In this document: in pieces, positions 43,871 to 54,196 of the stretch
How the letters are laid out: the number at the start of each line of letters is the position of its first letter
Position numbering within the stretch: position 1 is the first letter of the stretch
Source of the DNA: Methylomonas lenta
GTDB lineage: Bacteria; Pseudomonadota; Gammaproteobacteria; Methylococcales; Methylomonadaceae
Assembly: GCF_001644015.1 (NCBI RefSeq)
Contig: NZ_LUUI01000114.1
Span: 1 to 64,000 of the forward strand
Length of the DNA stretch: 64,000 nt
Direction: 5' to 3'
The notes under the pieces: generated by a model
Seen by the model: the letters and a program-made list of their open reading frames with translations, nothing else
Databases searched by the model: none
Told to the model about the DNA's origin: nothing
Program-made: the position numbers and the translations under genes

Positions 43871-46102
43871 ATGGGCATACAGGAAAACTTCGAACAACTC
43901 CCGCTAAAAGAATTTACCGAAAAAGCCTACCTGGATTATTCCATGTACGTGATTTTAGATCGGGCTTTGCCGCATATCGGCGACGGACTTAAACCCGTGC
44001 AGCGGCGTATCGTGTATGCGATGTCGGAACTGGGTCTGACTGCACTGGCCAAATATAAAAAATCGGCACGTACTGTCGGTGACGTGTTGGGTAAATACCA
44101 TCCGCACGGCGATTCGGCTTGTTACGAAGCCATGGTGTTGATGGCGCAGAATTTTTCCTATCGTTATCCTTTGATCGACGGCCAAGGCAACTGGGGTTCG
44201 CCGGATGATCCAAAGTCGTTTGCCGCCATGCGTTATACCGAATCACGCTTAACGGCTTACGCGCAAACTTTGCTGTCGGAACTGGGGCAGGGCACGGTCG
44301 ACTGGACGGATAATTTTGATGGCACCTTAAAAGAACCCAGTTTATTACCAGCTCGATTGCCGAATGTGCTGTTGAACGGCACCATGGGTATCGCGGTAGG
44401 TATGGCCACCGATATTCCACCGCATAATTTGCGCGAAGTGGCCCATGCCTGTCTGCAGTTATTGGATGAGCCGGAAACATCGCTGGAAGGTTTGCTGGCG
44501 CATGTCAAAGGACCGGATTATCCGACCGATGCCGAAATTATTACCTCAGCCGCCGATATTCAAAAGATGTATACCACCGGCAACGGCTCGGTAAAAATGC
44601 GCGCGAAATTTGAGGTGGAAGATGGCAGTATTGTGATTACTGCACTGCCGCATCAAGTGTCCGGTGCGAAATTGCTGGAACAAATCGCCGCCCAAATGCT
44701 GGCGAAAAAGCTGCCGATGATAGAAGATTTGCGCGACGAATCGGATCATGAAAATCCCACCCGTTTGCTGATTATCCCCAAAACCAAGCGTATTGATGTC
44801 GATGCGGTGATGTCGCATTTGTTTGCCACCACCGACCTGGAGAAAAACTACCGGGTCAACATGAATATGATAGGCTTAAACGGTAAGCCGCAGGTGAAGA
44901 ATTTACGGCAGATTCTGACTGAATGGATCAGCTTTAGAACCGAAACCGTGCGCCGCCGTTTGCAATATCGCTTGGATAAAGTGTTGGCGCGATTGCATAT
45001 TCTGGATGGCTTGCTGATTGCGTATCTAAATATCGATGAAGTGATTGCCATTATTCGCAGCGAAGATCATCCCAAACCGGTATTAATGGAACGTTTCGGT
45101 TTGAGCGATATTCAAGCGGAAGCCATTTTAGACTTGAAATTGCGCCACTTGGCCAAGCTTGAGGAAATGAAAATCCGCGGTGAGCAGGATGAGTTGGAAC
45201 TGGAGCGGCAGGCTTTGGAAAAAACCCTGGGTTCCGAGCGATTGCTGAATCGCTTGATTCGCAAAGAGATTGAGCGTGATGCAGAGAAATACGGCGATGA
45301 CCGCCGTTCGCCGATTGTTGAACGCGGTGCTTCGCAAGCCTTGAATACCACAGAATTGATTGCCAACGAACCTGTGACCATCATCTTGTCGCAAAAAGGC
45401 TGGATTCGTGCCGCCAAAGGCTATGATATTGAAGTGGAAACGCTGAATTATCGGGCCGGAGATGGGTATTTATCGGCGGCCAAAGGCCGTACTACGCAGC
45501 CAGCCTATGTGCTGGACTCTACCGGCCGAGTTTATAATATTGCTACGCATGATTTGCCGTCTGCACGTAGTCAGGGTGAGCCATTAACGGGGCGATTGAA
45601 TCCACCGGCTGGTAGTCTGTTTACCGATGTGTTTTCCGGTCAGGCCGATGATTGGCTACTAATGGCGAGTAATGCCGGCTACGGTTTTCGTGTACAGTTA
45701 AAAGAATTGTTTAGTAAAAACAAGGCGGGTAAGGCGGTGTTGAGCTTACCGCAAGCTGCGAAAGTTTTGACGCCGACACCAATTTTGCACATGGATGATT
45801 TGCTGGCAGTAGCAACCTTGCAAGGTCGCTTGCTGATTTTTCCGGCGCAGGATTTACCGGAATTGACGAAAGGCAAAGGAAACAAGATTATGCAAATTCC
45901 TGCGGCTGATCTTGTATCTGGTAAGGATGCTGTGGTTGCGGTAACCGCATTGTCGCTGAGCAGTGAATTGAAAATCTTATCCGGCAAACGCCATGTTACG
46001 TTAAAAGCTATGGATATCGCGCAATACAGAGGTCAGCGAGCCAATCGAGGTACAGCGCTTCCGAGAGGATTTCAGAAAGTGGATGGATTGGAAAGTGTCT
46101 AA
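43871..46102 (+). CDS. parC: DNA topoisomerase IV subunit A
   Basis: The product is 743 aa from ATG 43871 ([20 protein letters not shown]); an upstream ATG at 43814 would add 19 residues with no homology. Features are the breakage-reunion domain with [20 protein letters not shown], the quinolone region [13 protein letters not shown] with unmodified Ser and Glu, and the catalytic Tyr in AAMRYTESR (about residue 121). The GyrA-box-like C-terminal beta pinwheel is short, as in ParC rather than GyrA. It decatenates chromosomes with ParE, not encoded here. No ribosome site is clear at either start. Confidence 0.92.
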   Translation: MGIQENFEQLPLKEFTEKAYLDYSMYVILDRALPHIGDGLKPVQRRIVYAMSELGLTALAKYKKSARTVGDVLGKYHPHGDSACYEAMVLMAQNFSYRYPLIDGQGNWGSPDDPKSFAAMRYTESRLTAYAQTLLSELGQGTVDWTDNFDGTLKEPSLLPARLPNVLLNGTMGIAVGMATDIPPHNLREVAHACLQLLDEPETSLEGLLAHVKGPDYPTDAEIITSAADIQKMYTTGNGSVKMRAKFEVEDGSIVITALPHQVSGAKLLEQIAAQMLAKKLPMIEDLRDESDHENPTRLLIIPKTKRIDVDAVMSHLFATTDLEKNYRVNMNMIGLNGKPQVKNLRQILTEWISFRTETVRRRLQYRLDKVLARLHILDGLLIAYLNIDEVIAIIRSEDHPKPVLMERFGLSDIQAEAILDLKLRHLAKLEEMKIRGEQDELELERQALEKTLGSERLLNRLIRKEIERDAEKYGDDRRSPIVERGASQALNTTELIANEPVTIILSQKGWIRAAKGYDIEVETLNYRAGDGYLSAAKGRTTQPAYVLDSTGRVYNIATHDLPSARSQGEPLTGRLNPPAGSLFTDVFSGQADDWLLMASNAGYGFRVQLKELFSKNKAGKAVLSLPQAAKVLTPTPILHMDDLLAVATLQGRLLIFPAQDLPELTKGKGNKIMQIPAADLVSGKDAVVAVTALSLSSELKILSGKRHVTLKAMDIAQYRGQRANRGTALPRGFQKVDGLESV

Positions 46103-46307
46103 ACATAGACAAAGATTTTTAGTGCAACAAATTCCCTGGGCATGTGGTCGTCCAGGGACGGTTTTGCTGACAGCTTTAGTTTTTAGCTGATTTTAGGCGT
46201 CATTCTATTGAAGCTTCAAATTAATCAATGTTCTGTTTTTGCTGTTATTTCCATTTTGGTGCGGTTAACATGAAAAAACCTCAAAATTTAAGGGCTAATC
46301 ATAAAAT

Positions 46308-47465
46308 ATGAGTGAGAGCAACAGTGCATCGCAAGCAGACCTAGTAGGCCATATAGCCGTTCAAGCTAATGACAGCACTACTTTGTCGCTTGAATTCAGT
46401 GGGCACTGGCTGCGTAGTGCTCGTATCCGGCCGGTGGAACAAGTGCTGGCGGAATTAAACGGTCAGTCATTGCAAAGCATAGTTGCTAAGTCAAATGATC
46501 TGCAGGCTTGGGATAGTCGCTTACCCAGTTATTTATTGAAAATAGCCGAGTACTGCGATGGTAAGCAAATCCAGTTAGATACCAGCAATTTACCCGACGG
46601 TGTGCAAAGTCTGTTGAATTTGGCTAGAGCTGTGCCTGAGCGAACGGGTGCTCGCCGCAGTCAATCGCAATCATCTGTATTGATGAATATAGGTAATAGT
46701 GTTGTCAATTTGGTTAAAGACTCACAGGGTTTAATGGTCTTTATCGGCGAAATGATTTTGGCTAGCTGGACTTTAATGCGTGGTCAAGCCCGTTTTCGGA
46801 TGGTTGATCTATTTATTTTTATTCAAGATGTCGGCCCCAGCGGCTTTCCGATTGTCTCCTTGATTAGTTTGTTGGTTGGGCTGATTTTGGCTTTTGTCGG
46901 TGCTTTACAGTTGGCTATGTTTGGGGCTCAGATATATATTGCCGATCTGGTGGCGCTAGGCACAGTCCGGGAGATGGGGCCGTTAATGACCGCCATTATT
47001 ATGTCGGGACGCACCGGTGCTGCCTATGCCGCTCAATTGGGCACCATGAACGTTAATAGCGAGATCGACGCTTTGCGAACCATGGGTATTTCGCCGATGG
47101 AGTTTTTGGTGATGCCCAGGATGATAGCGTTGATTTTAATGATGCCCTTGTTGACGATGTATGCTGATTTCATGGGTATTTTAGGCGGTGCTTTGGTAAG
47201 TATTAGTGCCTTCGATATATCGCTGACTCAGTATTACAACGAAATTACCAAAGCGGTCGATCTGACGGACTTCATGGTTGGTTTTTTCAAGAGTGTGGTG
47301 TTTGCAGTGTTAATTGCTATTGCTGGTTGCAGACGGGGGATGGCTTGCGGTCAAAGCGCTTCGGCCGTTGGTGATGCAGCGACTGCTGCGGTTGTGGATA
47401 GTATTGTCTATCTCGTGGTATCGGATTCTGTGCTTACCCTGATTTGTAACCGACTGCATATCTAA
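46308..47465 (+). CDS. mlaE: MlaE-type permease with N-terminal STAS domain
   Basis: The product is 385 aa. Residues 20-115 look like a STAS/MlaB-type domain (TTLSLEFSGHWLRSARIRPV, IQLDTSNLPDG). Residues 130-385 are the MlaE permease: LISLLVGLILAFVGALQLAM, GTVREMGPLMTAIIMSGRTG, AQLGTMNVNSEIDALRTMGI and GCRRGMACGQSASAVG. This fuses what are two proteins (MlaB and MlaE) in E. coli. It is the first gene of a four-gene MCE operon; MlaF, MlaD and an auxiliary lipoprotein follow. It moves phospholipids between inner and outer membrane. AAGGG precedes the ATG. Confidence 0.88.
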   Translation: MSESNSASQADLVGHIAVQANDSTTLSLEFSGHWLRSARIRPVEQVLAELNGQSLQSIVAKSNDLQAWDSRLPSYLLKIAEYCDGKQIQLDTSNLPDGVQSLLNLARAVPERTGARRSQSQSSVLMNIGNSVVNLVKDSQGLMVFIGEMILASWTLMRGQARFRMVDLFIFIQDVGPSGFPIVSLISLLVGLILAFVGALQLAMFGAQIYIADLVALGTVREMGPLMTAIIMSGRTGAAYAAQLGTMNVNSEIDALRTMGISPMEFLVMPRMIALILMMPLLTMYADFMGILGGALVSISAFDISLTQYYNEITKAVDLTDFMVGFFKSVVFAVLIAIAGCRRGMACGQSASAVGDAATAAVVDSIVYLVVSDSVLTLICNRLHI

Positions 47466-47483
47466 CCGGGTTAAGATATTGTC

Positions 47484-48266
47484 ATGAACACACCGCATAT
47501 CACCGTGCAAGACTTGACCATGGCCTATGGATCTTTTGTTATCCAACGCGACCTGAACTTTACTATCGATCATGGTGATGTGTTTATCATCATGGGAGGC
47601 AGTGGCTGCGGAAAAAGCACCTTGTTACGACATTTGATCGGCCTGAAGAGTCCTGCTAAAGGCAATGTATTTTATGATCAGCTAAGTTTTTGGCAGGCCG
47701 AAGAAGAGCAACGTATCCAGGTCATGCGCCGCATAGGGGTTTTGTATCAAAGTGGGGCGCTGTTCAGCTCTTTGACGCTGGCAGAAAATATCGCTCTGCC
47801 GTTGGGTGAATTTACCGATTTGAATGCAAAGGATATCGCCGACATCGTCGCTTATAAACTGGCATTGGTCGGGTTGGCGGGTTTTGAGGATTACTATCCG
47901 GCAGAAATCAGTGGCGGTATGCAAAAACGGGCGGGTCTGGCCAGAGCCATGGCATTGGATCCGGAAATCCTTTTTTTCGATGAGCCGTCTGCTGGTCTCG
48001 ATCCAGTGAGTGCCCGCTTACTGGATGATCTTATCATTAGTCTTTGTGCGACCCTGGGTACCACCATTGTGGTTGTGACCCATGAATTGGCCAGTATTTT
48101 TGCCATTGGTACCAACTCAGTATTTCTCGATTCGGAAAGTAAAACCATGCTGGCTACCGGCAATCCGAAACAACTTTTGGCCGAATCGAATGATCCCAGA
48201 ATCATCCAGTTTTTGACACGAGGCGAAGGCCGCGCGGACAAACCCAATGTAACAGGAGTGATATAA
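47484..48266 (+). CDS. mlaF: MCE transporter ATP-binding protein
   Basis: The product is 260 aa. ABC ATPase motifs are Walker A MGGSGCGKSTLLRH (about 34-47), Q-loop YQSGALFSSLTL, the signature SGGMQKRAGLARAMAL and Walker B EILFFDEPSAGLDP, then the H-loop THEL. SGGMQKR is specific to MlaF/Ttg2A/YrbF-type ATPases. It powers the permease encoded 18 nt upstream. mlaD starts 2 nt after its stop. Confidence 0.92.
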   Translation: MNTPHITVQDLTMAYGSFVIQRDLNFTIDHGDVFIIMGGSGCGKSTLLRHLIGLKSPAKGNVFYDQLSFWQAEEEQRIQVMRRIGVLYQSGALFSSLTLAENIALPLGEFTDLNAKDIADIVAYKLALVGLAGFEDYYPAEISGGMQKRAGLARAMALDPEILFFDEPSAGLDPVSARLLDDLIISLCATLGTTIVVVTHELASIFAIGTNSVFLDSESKTMLATGNPKQLLAESNDPRIIQFLTRGEGRADKPNVTGVI

Positions 48267-48268
48267 CA

Positions 48269-49303
48269 ATGAGTAAACCCGTTAATCCAGCGGTTATTGG
48301 TGGTTTCAGCCTGGGCGCGTTGACGTTGCTGGTGGTTGCATTGCTAATATTTGGCGTGGGCGATGACCTTAAGGCGGATAAAGTTCAGTATGTTGTGTTT
48401 TTCGATTCTTCCTTAAACGGCCTTGATGTTGGGGCGCCTGTGAAAATGCAGGGTGTCAAAATCGGTCAAGTGAAAGAAATTTCTTTGCAGCTGGATAGAA
48501 AGGAGGGCAAGCTTTTTAAGCCGGTGGTTTTGGAAATCGATCGCAGTAGCATCACTGGGTCAAGTGGTGCTCCATTGCCAGATCCGAGTGACTTTGAGCA
48601 GCTAGAAAAAAATCGGGATAGATTGGTTGAATTGGGCATGCGCGCCAGGCTGGAAACTCAAAGTTTGTTGACCGGCTTGTTATATGTGGATCTAAGCTTT
48701 TATCCAGACAAGCCGCCGGTTTATGCGGGTTTGGAATATAAGGATTTACTGGAAATTCCTGGTGTACCGACGACTGTCGATGAATTGAAGAATACAGCCG
48801 AAGAAGTGGCGCAAAAATTACGCGCCATGCCATTGGATCAAATTGTAGGAGACTTGGCCGACAGTTTGCGTGAAATTAAAGACCTTTTGCGTTCGGAAGA
48901 CGTTAAAAGATCACGTGCAGCACTGGCCGACAGCTTGGAAGGTCTCGACAAAACAACCAAAATATTGAATAAAAACCTTGAGCCGATTTTGAGGAATGCC
49001 GACAAAACCATACTTAATACCAATTTACTGATAAAGGACACTCAAGCCATGGTGGCTGAGTTGGGTAAACAGTTGCCACCGTTAATTTCCAACACCGATA
49101 AAACTCTAAATGCTGCAACTGCTGCGATGAAAAGGGCAGAAGATTCACTGCAATATGTTGATGATGCAATAGGGCCGGAGTCTACATTGAGCGATACTTT
49201 GGAGGCTGTGAAACAGGCCGCCCGTGCCGTTCGCGATTTGGGAGACTATCTGGAGCGTCATCCGGAGTCTTTGTTGTCCGGAAAGAATCATTCAGAGAAT
49301 TAA
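48269..49303 (+). CDS. mlaD: MCE-domain substrate-binding protein (MlaD-like)
   Basis: The product is 344 aa. One N-terminal membrane helix (about 10-28) precedes an MCE domain (about 38-130: YVVFFDSSLNGLDVGAPVKM, VKIGQVKEI, GMRARLETQSLLTGLLYVDL). A long C-terminal helical tail (about 170-340) follows, longer than in E. coli MlaD (183 aa) and more like PqiB/LetB or plant TGD2-type tails, probably forming a needle or bundle. AGGAG sets the start. The next gene, an auxiliary lipoprotein, starts 1 nt after the stop. Confidence 0.9.
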   Translation: MSKPVNPAVIGGFSLGALTLLVVALLIFGVGDDLKADKVQYVVFFDSSLNGLDVGAPVKMQGVKIGQVKEISLQLDRKEGKLFKPVVLEIDRSSITGSSGAPLPDPSDFEQLEKNRDRLVELGMRARLETQSLLTGLLYVDLSFYPDKPPVYAGLEYKDLLEIPGVPTTVDELKNTAEEVAQKLRAMPLDQIVGDLADSLREIKDLLRSEDVKRSRAALADSLEGLDKTTKILNKNLEPILRNADKTILNTNLLIKDTQAMVAELGKQLPPLISNTDKTLNAATAAMKRAEDSLQYVDDAIGPESTLSDTLEAVKQAARAVRDLGDYLERHPESLLSGKNHSEN

Positions 49304-49304
49304 C

Positions 49305-49907
49305 ATGAAATTATCCCCGTTTGTTTTACGTAGTTTGCTGATTTTATCGTTGTTATTGCAAGTGGCTTGTTTGGGTACCACGCCGCCTTCACAATTTTAT
49401 TTGCTAGAGCCATTGGCTGAAACCGATGCGATGCTAGCAAATGCGAATGCTGCCAAAATAACCTTGGCGTTATCGCCGGTGCGGATTCCTCATTATCTGG
49501 AACGTCCGCAAATTGTCACAGCTGCCGGCAAAAACACCTATCAACTGGATGAATTCCATCGCTGGGCCGAAAATCTGGGCGACAATATGACGCGAGTCAT
49601 GTTGCAGGATTTAACCGTCATAGTGCCTGCAGATGTCGTGATGTCGACGACAAATAGAGCCAAGCAAGCTGAATTTCACTTGTCTGTCAATATTTTGGAA
49701 TTTTACATTGATCCGCAAGGCCAAGCCCAACTAAACGCACAATGGCAAGTCAGCAAAGGTAAGGATGTTGTTTTGAGCCAAAATACGGCCTATCAGGTGC
49801 CGGCTGGCAATGAAGATGTACAAAGTAAAATCGAAGCGCTAAACCAATGTTTAAATTTTCTCAATCAGGATATTGCTACGGCAATCAAGGCTATATCAGT
49901 GCATTGA
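49305..49907 (+). CDS. ABC-type transport auxiliary lipoprotein (PqiC-like)
   Basis: The product is 200 aa from ATG 49305; the longer frame from 49224 runs through the mlaD end and is not real. The lipoprotein signal ends LLQVAC (Cys about 21). The body matches the auxiliary lipoprotein family (PF03886): SQFYLLEPLAE, LALSPVRIPHYLERPQIVTA, YQLDEFHRWAENLGDNMTRV, CLNFLNQDIATAI. In MCE operons such lipoproteins dock the MCE needle to the outer membrane. It replaces MlaC/MlaA, which are absent here, so this system resembles Pqi/Let more than E. coli Mla. Confidence 0.85.
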   Translation: MKLSPFVLRSLLILSLLLQVACLGTTPPSQFYLLEPLAETDAMLANANAAKITLALSPVRIPHYLERPQIVTAAGKNTYQLDEFHRWAENLGDNMTRVMLQDLTVIVPADVVMSTTNRAKQAEFHLSVNILEFYIDPQGQAQLNAQWQVSKGKDVVLSQNTAYQVPAGNEDVQSKIEALNQCLNFLNQDIATAIKAISVH

Positions 49908-50022
49908 TTTAGCTTTAGCCATCGATAGCTTTCAAACTGGCTGAATAAATCCGTTTGGATGAAGTCAGTGTTTGCAAGTCTGATCGGCAATTTTTAGCGC
50001 AACAAATAATCACTCAAGTTTA

Positions 50023-50994
50023 ATGGAAAACAAAATCAATCGGCGTTTTTGCGTTGCCCCGATGCTGGATTGGACGGATAGGCATTGTCGATATTTTTAC
50101 CGATTATTATCTAGGCATGCAGTGCTATACACAGAAATGGTCACCACAGGGGCGATTTTACACGGCAACTCAGAACGGCATTTGCAGTTTAATCAAGCAG
50201 AGCATCCTGTCGCTTTACAGTTGGGTGGTAGCAATCCGCCGGATTTGGCTTTATGTGCCAAAATTGCTGAAGACTATGGTTATGATGAGGTTAATTTGAA
50301 CATCGGTTGCCCCAGCGATAGGGTGCAGAATGGTCGATTTGGTGCCTGTTTGATGGCAGAACCCGCATTGGTGGCTGAGTGTGTGGCGGCGATGCGGCAG
50401 GCGGTGTCGATTCCGGTGACAGTAAAATCCCGTATTGGGATTGATGATCGTGATTCTTATGCCGAGTTAACACAGTTTGTGGGTGATGTTGCAGCCAGCG
50501 GCTGTGAGACTTTTATCATTCACGCCCGTAAAGCCTGGCTGTCAGGCTTGTCGCCCAAACAAAACAGACATATTCCGCCTTTGCGTTATGATGTGGTTCT
50601 TCAGCTTAAGCAGGATTTTCCGCAGCTGGAAATCATAATTAATGGTGGTATCGATACTCTGGATACCTGTTTAACATTACTAAACACCGTTGATGGTGTC
50701 ATGCTCGGCCGAGAGATTTATCACAATCCTTACCTTCTCAGTGAGGTAGATAATCGTTTATTTGGCGATCACTTTCCACTGAAAACGCGGCAGGAATTGA
50801 TACTGGCTTTGATTCCCTATGTGCAACAGCAGTTACAGCAAGGTGTACGCTTGAATACTATGGCTCGCCATTTGCTGGGATTGTTTCATGGCGTGGATGG
50901 TGCGCGAGCCTGGCGCCGGCATATCAGCGAAAATGCCAACAAACAAGGCGCCGATGAACAGGTATTGTTGCGCGCCTTAGAATTTACAGTTTGA
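50023..50994 (+). CDS. dusA: tRNA-dihydrouridine(20/20a) synthase
   Basis: The product is 323 aa. DusA features are [40 protein letters not shown], the catalytic Cys in [48 protein letters not shown], the phosphate loop INGGID and [14 protein letters not shown]. The NRxIPPLRY text is DusA-type, not DusB or DusC. It reduces U20/U20a in tRNA with NADPH and FMN. It is a single gene between the MCE operon and folE. Confidence 0.93.
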   Translation: MENKINRRFCVAPMLDWTDRHCRYFYRLLSRHAVLYTEMVTTGAILHGNSERHLQFNQAEHPVALQLGGSNPPDLALCAKIAEDYGYDEVNLNIGCPSDRVQNGRFGACLMAEPALVAECVAAMRQAVSIPVTVKSRIGIDDRDSYAELTQFVGDVAASGCETFIIHARKAWLSGLSPKQNRHIPPLRYDVVLQLKQDFPQLEIIINGGIDTLDTCLTLLNTVDGVMLGREIYHNPYLLSEVDNRLFGDHFPLKTRQELILALIPYVQQQLQQGVRLNTMARHLLGLFHGVDGARAWRRHISENANKQGADEQVLLRALEFTV

Positions 50995-51037
50995 TACTGT
51001 ATACTCGGAACATTTTTTACGCAGGGTTGGGTTGGTG

Positions 51038-51583
51038 ATGGAAGAATATTTCTCCAAAATTATTCAGGCAATCGGTGAAGATGTAAATCGTGAAGGTTTA
51101 CGTGACACGCCGAAACGGGCTGCAAAAGCCTTTAAATTTCTTAATAATGGTTACGAAAAAAGCCTGGATGAAGTGCTAAATGGCGCGATTTTTCAGGCCG
51201 ACACCGAAGATATGGTGATCGTCAAGGATATCGAACTGTATTCCTTGTGTGAACATCATCTATTACCTTTTATTGGTAAATGTCACATCGGTTATTTGCC
51301 ACAAGGTAAGGTGCTGGGTTTATCCAAGTTGGCGCGAATTGTGGATATGTACGGACGTCGCTTACAGATTCAGGAGCAATTGACTCGCCAAATTGCCACT
51401 GCCGTGCAAACTGCCGTTAATGCGCGCGGGGTAGCCGTTGTCATTGAAGCCAAGCATTTATGCATGATGATGCGAGGCGTGGAAAAACAGAATTCGGTGA
51501 TGACCACATCAGTGATGACCGGTATTTTTCGCGAAGAAATCAGTACCCGTTCTGAGTTTTTGAATCTAATCAATCGTAGATAA
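51038..51583 (+). CDS. folE: GTP cyclohydrolase I
   Basis: The product is 181 aa. The frame formally starts TTG 51032, but ATG 51038 ([20 protein letters not shown]) fits. Zinc and active-site motifs are present: [73 protein letters not shown]. It converts GTP to dihydroneopterin triphosphate for folate synthesis. It is 9 nt before hemH, so the two may share a message. Confidence 0.94.
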   Translation: MEEYFSKIIQAIGEDVNREGLRDTPKRAAKAFKFLNNGYEKSLDEVLNGAIFQADTEDMVIVKDIELYSLCEHHLLPFIGKCHIGYLPQGKVLGLSKLARIVDMYGRRLQIQEQLTRQIATAVQTAVNARGVAVVIEAKHLCMMMRGVEKQNSVMTTSVMTGIFREEISTRSEFLNLINRR

Positions 51584-51592
51584 TAATCGGCC

Positions 51593-52570
51593 ATGTTTGA
51601 GAACCTGGAAAAGAAAACCGGCGTATTGCTGGTTAATTTGGGCTCACCTGCTAGCACAAGTACCCGTGATGTCAGAGCCTTTTTGCGCGAGTTCTTGGGT
51701 GATCCGCGGGTGGTGAATCTCCCGCGTCCATTATGGTGGATGATCTTGAATTTGTTTGTGCTGCCGTTTCGGCCAAAAAAATCCGCGCATGCTTATAAAA
51801 CTATTTGGACCGATAAGGGCTCGCCGCTGATCGTATTGACTCAGCAATTAACCGAAAAGCTGGCTAAACGTTATGCCAGTGAGCAATTGTTGATCGATTG
51901 TGCCATGCGTTATGGTAAGCCGGCTTTGCGGGAAAAATTGCAAGATTTTAAAAAACAGGGTGTAGAAGATATTATTATCCTGCCGCTGTATCCGCAGTAT
52001 TCGTCTACGACAACCGCTTCTATTTTTGATGTAGTGGCTGATGAGTTTATCAGTTGGCGGCACATGCCGTCACTGCGATTTGTCAGTGATTATTATCAGA
52101 GCCCAACCTATATCAAAGCGCTGGCGGACTCGATTCGAGCGCATTGGCAAACGCATGGACAGGCCGCGTTATTGCTAATGTCATTTCACGGTTTGCCGGC
52201 AAAATTGACGGAATGGGGCGATCCTTACTTTTATCACTGTCAAGCCACGGCTCGTTTACTGGCAGACGAGTTGCAATTAAACGATACCCAATGGCGGTTA
52301 GTGTTTCAATCTCGCTTTGGTAAAGCCGAATGGCTGAAACCTTATTGTGTTGAGGTGTTACAGGATTTACCAAAACAGGATATCAAGCAAATTGATCTGG
52401 TGTGTCCGGGCTTTGGGGTGGATTGTCTGGAAACCCTGGAAGAAATTGCCATCACCAATAAAGAAATTTTCATGGAAGCAGGCGGTAAGAGTTATCGGTA
52501 TATTCCTGCCTTGAATGATGATGATGCCCATGTCGAGCTAATGGCTGAATTAATAAAATCCGCCCGTTAA
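51593..52570 (+). CDS. hemH: Ferrochelatase
   Basis: The product is 325 aa. Signatures are GVLLVNLGSPASTSTRDVRA, FLREFLGDPRVVNLPRPLWW, AMRYGKPALREKL, IILPLYPQYSSTTTASIFD, MSFHGLPAKLTEWGDPYFYH (catalytic His) and VCPGFGVDCLETLEEI (catalytic Glu). It inserts Fe2+ into protoporphyrin IX, the last step of heme synthesis. It ends 27 nt before the MutS-like gene. Confidence 0.95.
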   Translation: MFENLEKKTGVLLVNLGSPASTSTRDVRAFLREFLGDPRVVNLPRPLWWMILNLFVLPFRPKKSAHAYKTIWTDKGSPLIVLTQQLTEKLAKRYASEQLLIDCAMRYGKPALREKLQDFKKQGVEDIIILPLYPQYSSTTTASIFDVVADEFISWRHMPSLRFVSDYYQSPTYIKALADSIRAHWQTHGQAALLLMSFHGLPAKLTEWGDPYFYHCQATARLLADELQLNDTQWRLVFQSRFGKAEWLKPYCVEVLQDLPKQDIKQIDLVCPGFGVDCLETLEEIAITNKEIFMEAGGKSYRYIPALNDDDAHVELMAELIKSAR

Positions 52571-52597
52571 GCGGAATAAAAAAACCGGGGAGGCAAC

Positions 52598-54196
52598 ATG
52601 CAACAAAATATTTTACAAAGCTGGGCAGATGATGAATGGCCAGTGATTCGAAAAAGTAAGCCGTTACCAACCGGGGAAGGCGTATTGGATCAAGGGGCTT
52701 TTGATGCCATTGAAGTTGACGAACTATTCGATAACGTCAACTATGCCAACACAATCGCGGGTCAAACTGTACTGTATCGATCATTGACGCAGCCTTTGGA
52801 TAATCTTGATGCTATCGCCGCCAAACAACAGGCTGTGCGAGAAATTCGGGATAATCCGGATGTGCGGGCGAATGTAGAAAACATAGTTTCCAGTGCAGTT
52901 ACTGGTGAAAGTCGATTGTATTTGTTGTTGTTTGGTGAATTTCTGGGTGGTTTTGGTACGGCGCGCGAAGATAATCAAATTGAAGGATACGGCTATAAAC
53001 AATATCGGCGCGGCATTAATGCTGTGTTGAATCTGGTTGGCGCCATTCAAAACTCGGGCACTCCGCAAAGTCCATATTTGCAAAGTGTGTTTAATAAAAT
53101 TGCTAGCTTTGCGCAAAGCAATGATTACTCGCTGATGGTAGGGCCGGTTTATAACAGCGAAAAAGGTATCCAAAGCAAGGAAGAGCGCAAGAACTCGTTT
53201 TCACCAGCCACAATTTTCCGCCCAACCTTGTTTAAGCCCCTATTGATCGGTATGTTGCTGGCTGCTATTTGGGGGGTGGTGAAAATATTTCCTACTGATA
53301 TGTTCCAGTTTTCCAAAGACGGCATTTCGGTAGCTTCAGTATTTTTCTTTCCTTTGATGTTTGCCTATATTCCGATAATTGGTGGTTATGATAAGGAAAA
53401 TTGCATTATTCCACTACGTAATCGTTTCAAGAGCTCGCAGGCTTTAGGTGAATTGCTGGATGGTCTTGGGCAGCTTGATGAATTGCTGGCTTTTATAAAA
53501 TATGCCGAGGCCTATGGCAGTGAAACAATTTTGCCGGACATGCAAGCAACCGATCACCACAGCATGAAGCTGGTTGGCGCGAAAAACCCAGTTTTGGGGC
53601 ATAAAAATCCAGAGTATGTTGCTAACGATTTTGCCATGGAAGAGGATCGATTGATTTGTGTAACCGGGCCTAATAGCGGTGGTAAAACTGCATTTTGCAA
53701 AACCGTTACTCAAGTTCAATTACTGGCACAAATTGGTTGTTATGTGCCGGCTAAATCGGCCAAGCTCAGCGTGGCAGACAAGATTTTTTATCAAGCGCCC
53801 GAAATCAGTCATCTTGATGATGGAGAAGGCCGCTTCGGCACCGAACTGAAGCGCACCCGGGATATTTTCCTGGCAAGCACTGCAAAAAGCTTGCTGGTAC
53901 TTGACGAAATGGCAGAAGGCACTACCTTTGAAGAGAAGATGCAGTCTTCGATTGACGTTTTAGACGGATTTTATCGTAAAGGAAATAGCACTATTTTGAT
54001 TACTCATAACCATCAATTAGTGGATGTATTTGTCAAAAGAGGCACAACGACACCGAAGCAAGTTGAATTTGCCGACGACTTGCCTACCTTTAAATTGATA
54101 CCCGGTATTTCAAGGGTCAGTCATGCCGATAGGGTGGCTAAAAAAATCGGCTTTTCTAAACAAGACATCGAAAATTATCTGACCAAATCAACATGA
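52598..54196 (+). CDS. Membrane-embedded MutS-like ATPase
   Basis: The product is 532 aa. GGGAGG gives a strong ribosome site. Residues 1-200 look like the helical lever part of MutS ([49 protein letters not shown]). Two membrane helices at about 209-230 and 242-265 interrupt it. The C-terminal ATPase has Walker [13 protein letters not shown] (G at 357), [20 protein letters not shown], Walker [17 protein letters not shown] and H-loop [10 protein letters not shown]. The mismatch-recognition domain I is absent. It is thus a MutS-III/V-type ATPase tied to the membrane; it is unlikely to do mismatch repair. Overlaps purT by 4 nt. Confidence 0.75.
   Translation: MQQNILQSWADDEWPVIRKSKPLPTGEGVLDQGAFDAIEVDELFDNVNYANTIAGQTVLYRSLTQPLDNLDAIAAKQQAVREIRDNPDVRANVENIVSSAVTGESRLYLLLFGEFLGGFGTAREDNQIEGYGYKQYRRGINAVLNLVGAIQNSGTPQSPYLQSVFNKIASFAQSNDYSLMVGPVYNSEKGIQSKEERKNSFSPATIFRPTLFKPLLIGMLLAAIWGVVKIFPTDMFQFSKDGISVASVFFFPLMFAYIPIIGGYDKENCIIPLRNRFKSSQALGELLDGLGQLDELLAFIKYAEAYGSETILPDMQATDHHSMKLVGAKNPVLGHKNPEYVANDFAMEEDRLICVTGPNSGGKTAFCKTVTQVQLLAQIGCYVPAKSAKLSVADKIFYQAPEISHLDDGEGRFGTELKRTRDIFLASTAKSLLVLDEMAEGTTFEEKMQSSIDVLDGFYRKGNSTILITHNHQLVDVFVKRGTTTPKQVEFADDLPTFKLIPGISRVSHADRVAKKIGFSKQDIENYLTKST

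Noticed and set aside
46134-46156. CCCTGG/CCAGGG hairpin after parC as terminator
   Set aside because: Only six pairs, 12-nt loop and no T-run.
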